A stretch of DNA of 64,000 bases, taken from Tolypothrix sp. NIES-4075 (GTDB taxonomy: Bacteria > Cyanobacteriota > Cyanobacteriia > Cyanobacteriales > Nostocaceae). Where the stretch lies: NCBI RefSeq assembly GCF_002218085.1, contig NZ_BDUC01000013.1:1669-65668 (forward strand). Direction: 5' to 3'. The notes beneath the pieces were generated by a model. It worked only from the letters and a program-made list of their open reading frames with translations. It was not told where the DNA came from and did no database searches. A program made the position numbers and the translations under genes. Positions 61,313-64,000 of this stretch are shown here, in pieces (positions within the stretch are counted from its first letter, which is position 1; each line of letters starts with the position of its first letter).

Positions 61313-64000
61313 TATAGCTTAAAATTAGCGTCACAAATTGACTTTCAGCGCTGGTGGGAAATGCAAGCAGGTATTTCCTCGGTGCAAAAACTACACTTAT
61401 TTGTTGAAGATATCTTATTACCAAATCTCAAAAGCGATTCTTTCCTAGACGGCAAAGCCAAACGCATTTTCATCTTTATTGATGAGATTGACAGCTTGCT
61501 GAGTTTAAATTTCCCAATCAACGACTTTTTTGCTTGGATTCGTCAGTGCTATAATTTACGACCACATAACTCAAAGTTTGAACTTTTGGGATTTGCACTA
61601 TTTGGTGTAGCAAGTCCCTCTGACTTGATTGCAGATAAACGCCGCACGCCCTTTAACCTTGGTAAAGCAATTGAGTTACAGGGCTTTGGACTGCATGAAG
61701 CCACGCCTTTGCTTTCAGGATTAGCAGAAGTAATTAGTCAACCACAAGCAATACTGCAAGAGATTATTCACTGGACAGGGGGACAGCCGTTTCTCACACA
61801 AAAACTCTGCGAGTTAATTACCGATGTTGCTTCTGAAACTGCCACAGGAATGATTACCCTACCTCCAGGTACAGAAGCATTGTGGGTAGAGCAATTAGTG
61901 CTTAAGCAGATTATTCAAAATTGGCAGTCACAAGACGAACCCGAACATTTGCGTACTATTCGCGATCGCCTCTTATTCGACGAACAACAGGCAGGGCGGT
62001 TGTTGGGTATTTATCAACAGGTATTGCAAGTAGAAGAGGCAGGGGAGCATACTTCGACCCTTCGACAGGCTCAGGGCGGCGCTGCGCTCAGTAACCGGGG
62101 GAGCGGGGGAGAAGAGCTTTCCCCTGCGCTTGTTGTTTCTCTTGTTCCATCTGATGACAGTCGAGAACAGACACAACTGTTGTTGTCTGGTTTATTAGAA
62201 AAACACAATGGTTATCTTAAAATTAAAAATCCCATTTATCGGAATGTTTTTAATGCCCAATGGGTGTTAAGACAACTAGATAATCTCCGTCCCTACTCGC
62301 AAACATTCAACGCTTGGGTAGCATCGGGTTACAAAGATGAATCGCGTCTGTTGCGAGGACAAGCTTTAAAAGATACTCAAAATTGGTCACAGGGCAAGAG
62401 TCTGAGCGATTTAGATTATCAATTTTTAGCCGCAAGTGTGGAATGCGATCGCAAAGAAATGCAAATGGTATTGGAGGCAGCACGGGCTAAAGAGGTAGAA
62501 GCACGACTAGCACAAGAGAAAAAAACAGCTAAAGAAATAGAAGCACGACTAGCACAAGAGAAAAAAACGGCTTTATTTCAGAGATATCTACTAGTTGCAG
62601 TAACTATTGGGTTACTCCTTTCTAGTAGTTTGGGAATAGGAACTTTCATTTTGTATCGCCAGACTCGCAACAGTGAAACTATTGCCAAAAACAGTGAAAT
62701 TCAAGCACTTGTGTCTTCTTCCGAAGGGCTTTTTGCTTCAAATCGCAGATTAGATGCACTTGTAGAACCAATCAAAGCAAAAAAAAGACTGCAAAAATTA
62801 GGTAAATCAAATACAAATCTTGCACCTCAAGTCGAAAATGCACTGCAACAAGCAGTTTATGGAGCAGATGAGTACAACCGTTTTTCGGGGCATACCGCAG
62901 CTGTTCTAGCTGTAGATGTCAGTCCTGACAGTTCTTTAATTGCCTCAGCAAGTCTAGATCAAACAATTAAGCTTTGGCGACGTGATGGTACACTAGTTAC
63001 AACTCTCAAAGGTCATACAGGAGCAGTTAGGGCAGTCGATTTTAGCCCTGATGGTCAAATACTTGCCTCAGCCAGTGAAGATGGCACTATTAAACTTTGG
63101 CAGCTAGATGGCAAGCTCTTAAGAACTCTCAAAGGTCACACAGGTTCGCTCTGGGGAGTTGCATTTAGTCCTGATGGTCAGTTCCTTGCCTCTAGTAGTT
63201 TCGACAGAACGGTGAAAATTTGGCAGCGAGACGGTAAGTTGCTAAGGACGTTTCAAGGTTACAAACTGGGGTTTTGGAGAGTAGCTTTTAGCCCTGATGG
63301 TAATATCGTTGCTGCCGCAAGTGTAGACAAAACAGTAAAACTTTGGCAGCGAGACGGTACAGGTTGGCAAAACGCCAAATCTTTACAAACTCTCGTTGGT
63401 CACGCTAGTTGGGTTGTAGGAGTCGCTTTCAGCCCTGACGGTCAGACGATTGCTTCAGCGAGTGAAGACAAAACAGTAAAACTTTGGCAGCGAGACAGTA
63501 GTGATGGAAGTTACCGCCTGTATAAAACTCTCATTGGTCACAGTGCCGGCATTTGGGGAGTTGCATGGAGTCCTGATGGTCAAACAATTGCTTCCGCTAG
63601 TCTCGACAAAACGGTTAAACTGTGGAACATTGATGGGACAGAACTGAGAACGCTTAAAGGGCATAGTGCATCCGTTTGGGGAGTCGCTTTTAGTCCTGAT
63701 AACAGCTTTATTGCTTCGGCAGGGGCAGAAAAGGCTGTCAGACTTTGGCAGAGTGAGAACCCATTCCAAAAGTCTATTATTGCCCATCAATCGGGGATTT
63801 GGTCAATAGCTATTACCCCCGACAGTTCAACAATCGCTACAGCTAGCCATGAAAACACCGCTAAACTTTGGAGTCGCCAAGGCAAATTACTCAAAACTTT
63901 TACTGAATCTGAGAGCGTAGTCTTCGATGTTTCATTTAGTAAAGATGGTAAGTTAATTGCTCTTGCCGCTTACGATAATACGGTAAATAATACGGTAAAA
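61313..64000 (+). pseudogene. AAA-like ATPase with WD40 repeats, 5'-truncated and continuing beyond the window
   Basis: An uninterrupted frame runs from the IS630 end (in-frame GTG at 61298 within the element) to base 64000. It begins ASQIDFQRWWEMQAGISSVQ, about 100 residues into an AAA-like domain; Walker A is missing. Walker B IFIFIDEIDSLL is intact. Then follow coiled-coil repeats (ARLAQEKKTAKEIE), one membrane helix (YLLVAVTIGLLLSSSLGIG) and at least eight WD40 repeats (GHTAAVLAVDVSPD, DQTIKLWRRDG, GHTGAVRAVDFSPDG). An in-frame dispersed repeat sits at 62051-62101. A start inside the IS could still give expression, but without a P-loop. The start codon is unknown. Confidence 0.8.
62051..62101. 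repeat. Dispersed repeat inside the AAA/WD40 gene
   Basis: ACTTCGACCCTTCGACAGGC, TCAGGGCGGCGCTGCGCTCA and AACCGGGGG encode TSTLRQAQGGAALSNRGSGG, in frame, in the linker between the AAA domain and the rest. It is a longer member of the ACTTCGAC...GCTCAGTA family also seen in the NRPS genes. Confidence 0.65.

Noticed and set aside
1..64000. tRNA or rRNA genes
   Set aside because: I looked for T-loop and acceptor-stem patterns in the intergenic stretches and saw no convincing candidate; a tRNAscan run would be decisive.

Overview
The window is chromosomal or large-plasmid DNA from a filamentous (nostocalean) cyanobacterium. The evidence is the very dense HIP1 octamer GCGATCGC, small dispersed repeats and heptamer tandem repeats in intergenic DNA, GUN4-domain and AAA-like/WD40 proteins, a PEP-CTERM relic, a microviridin-type precursor and a large NRPS/PKS locus. 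The exact genus cannot be told from the sequence alone.

Region 1 (1-8.7 kb) is a decaying accessory zone. It holds two small intact genes (237-422 and 844-1173) and a broken glycerol kinase gene split by an IS701-family element and carrying several frameshifts. That gene runs into a frameshifted M50/CBS site-2 protease, followed by a coiled-coil relic, one intact DNA polymerase IV gene (dinB), and a string of fragments: VOC protein, PEP-CTERM protein, GIY-YIG protein and CoiA-like zinc protein.

Region 2 (9-21.5 kb, all minus strand) centres on a microviridin (omega-ester-containing graspetide) cluster: precursor mdnA (18903-19037) and the ATP-grasp ligases mdnB and mdnC. Further along the same strand lie a LamG-patatin phospholipase, a Gly-rich membrane protein, an SbmA/YddA-type ABC exporter and a coiled-coil GUN4 protein. 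A second, closely related exporter lies between this cluster and the megasynthase genes. A decayed second microviridin core is visible just downstream of mdnA, and a 208-bp MITE with perfect 9-bp target duplications sits at 13.57 kb.

Region 3 (19.5-52.8 kb, minus strand) is one tightly spaced run of nine genes, apparently a single ~33-kb operon. In order of transcription it encodes a chorismate lyase-like protein, an acyl-AMP ligase and a free ACP (a predicted hydroxybenzoate starter), then NRPS C-A(Thr)-PCP, a free methyltransferase with its own TubC docking domain, and NRPS TubC-C-A(Ser)+FkbM methyltransferase-PCP-C-A(aromatic?)-PCP. These are followed by PKS KS-AT(malonyl)-cMT-ACP, NRPS TubC-C-A(Pro)-PCP-C-A(Gln)-PCP-E-C-A(Thr)-PCP-TE, and the exporter. 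The inferred backbone is (hydroxy)benzoyl-Thr-Ser-aromatic-(alpha-methyl beta-keto C2)-Pro-D-Gln-Thr. I cannot match it to a known cyanobacterial peptide. At least nine short dispersed repeats appear to have been inserted in frame inside these megasynthase genes.

Region 4 (53-64 kb, plus strand) carries two AAA-like (STAND-type) ATPase genes, a secreted protein with a chitin-binding peritrophin-like domain, a frameshifted lipase-like hydrolase, and an IS630 element with a -1 frameshift transposase. That element abuts a 5'-truncated AAA/WD40 gene that runs off the window. Tandem 9-nt repeats of the type AAGTTAAGA lie upstream of mdnA, upstream of the NRPS operon and in two other intergenic spaces, suggesting a shared regulatory or structural site.
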